Origin: an uncultured Bacilli bacterium
GTDB taxonomy: Bacteria > Bacillota_I > Bacilli_A > RF39 > UBA660
Length of the DNA: 23,503 nt
Assembly: GCA_934130235.1 (NCBI GenBank)
Contig: CAKOXU010000012.1
Coordinates: 1-23,503, forward strand
Reading direction: 5' to 3'
The notes beneath the pieces are model-generated. The model saw only the letters and a list, made by a program, of their open reading frames with translations, searched no databases and was not told where the DNA came from. Of the stretch, positions 23,468-23,503 are shown in pieces. Positions within the stretch are counted from its first letter, which is position 1. Every line of letters starts with the position of its first letter. The position numbers and the translations under genes were made by a program.

Positions 23468-23496
23468 ATTATACAATATGGATAATAAATAGTCAA
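23468..23496 (-). promoter_or_regulatory. Strong sigma-A-type promoter of the SipW/TasA-like operon
   Basis: The minus strand reads TTGACT (23491-23496), a 17-base spacer and TATAAT (23468-23473). The expected start is near 23461, about 20 bases before the sipW ATG. The closeness to consensus suggests substantial basal expression unless a repressor acts; no clear dyad operator is visible in the few bases available. Confidence 0.8.
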
Positions 23497-23503
23497 CATT
23501 TTT

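Noticed and set aside
1..23503. Mollicute-type code with UGA as Trp
   Set aside because: Trp codons inspected are TGG, and all conserved proteins are full length with UGA as a stop.
1..23503. tRNA, rRNA, CRISPR arrays, insertion sequences
   Set aside because: None seen: no cloverleaf-like or rRNA-like GC-richer stretches, no regularly spaced direct repeats, and no transposase frames.

Overview
The window is strongly AT-rich and almost all of its genes lie on the minus strand. It reads as chromosomal DNA of a low-GC Gram-positive bacterium (Firmicutes/Bacillota). Supporting signs are GGAGG- or GGTGAT-type ribosome binding sites, a peptidoglycan gene (murA), SpoIIR, a soj-spo0J-YyzM-YchF neighbourhood like that of Bacillus subtilis near its replication origin, and SipW-type signal peptidases. 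TGG is used for Trp, and full-length proteins are read with UGA as stop, so the genetic code is standard. The exact genus cannot be read from the sequence. An uncultured gut-type member of the Bacilli or an Erysipelotrichia-like lineage is a guess.

Layout from left to right. At 1-1019 is YchF, cut by the window edge, with its own promoter and a possibly structured leader (1064-1255). At 1311-6708 is a leftward operon: parA, parB, an MscS channel, DUF951/YyzM, an AbgT-family transporter and a large pilin-like protein. The last two sit where DUF951 and ychF are usually neighbours. The only plus-strand gene is a small XRE regulator (6874-7107). It is divergent from parA across a region with repeated ATAGATT half-sites. 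At 7123-13895 are housekeeping and envelope genes: typA, a secreted nuclease coupled to a NUDIX hydrolase, a DUF421 protein, ribosomal protein L31, a Bax-inhibitor-1-like protein, an SGNH-like protein with degenerate active-site blocks, and murA. At 13991-18845 are an MntP/YtaF-like protein, spoIIR, ung, lgt, a YvlD-like membrane protein and uvrB.

The most distinctive region is 18882-23496, a complete six-gene operon with a near-consensus promoter (TTGACT, 17 bp, TATAAT) and a strong terminator. It encodes two SipW-type (Ser/His/Asp) signal peptidases, two TasA/CalY-like secreted proteins with an AR/KY signal motif, a TasA-like protein that appears permanently membrane-anchored and carries a CxxxCxxC motif, and a 633-residue multidomain surface protein with the same type of signal sequence. 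This is best read as a self-contained pathway for making and anchoring an extracellular fibre or adhesin: major subunit, minor subunit, membrane base, large tip or adhesin, and two dedicated processing enzymes. The fibre role is inferred from the TasA/SipW system of Bacillus. The gene architecture here is not one I recognise.

Several start codons are assigned inside longer open frames because the ribosome binding site and family N-terminus fit the internal start (parA, parB, typA, NUDIX, DUF421, rpmE, the SGNH-like gene). No rRNA, tRNA, CRISPR array, insertion sequence or prophage was seen. No intergenic stretch exceeds 300 bases. The longest, 1020-1310, is described below.
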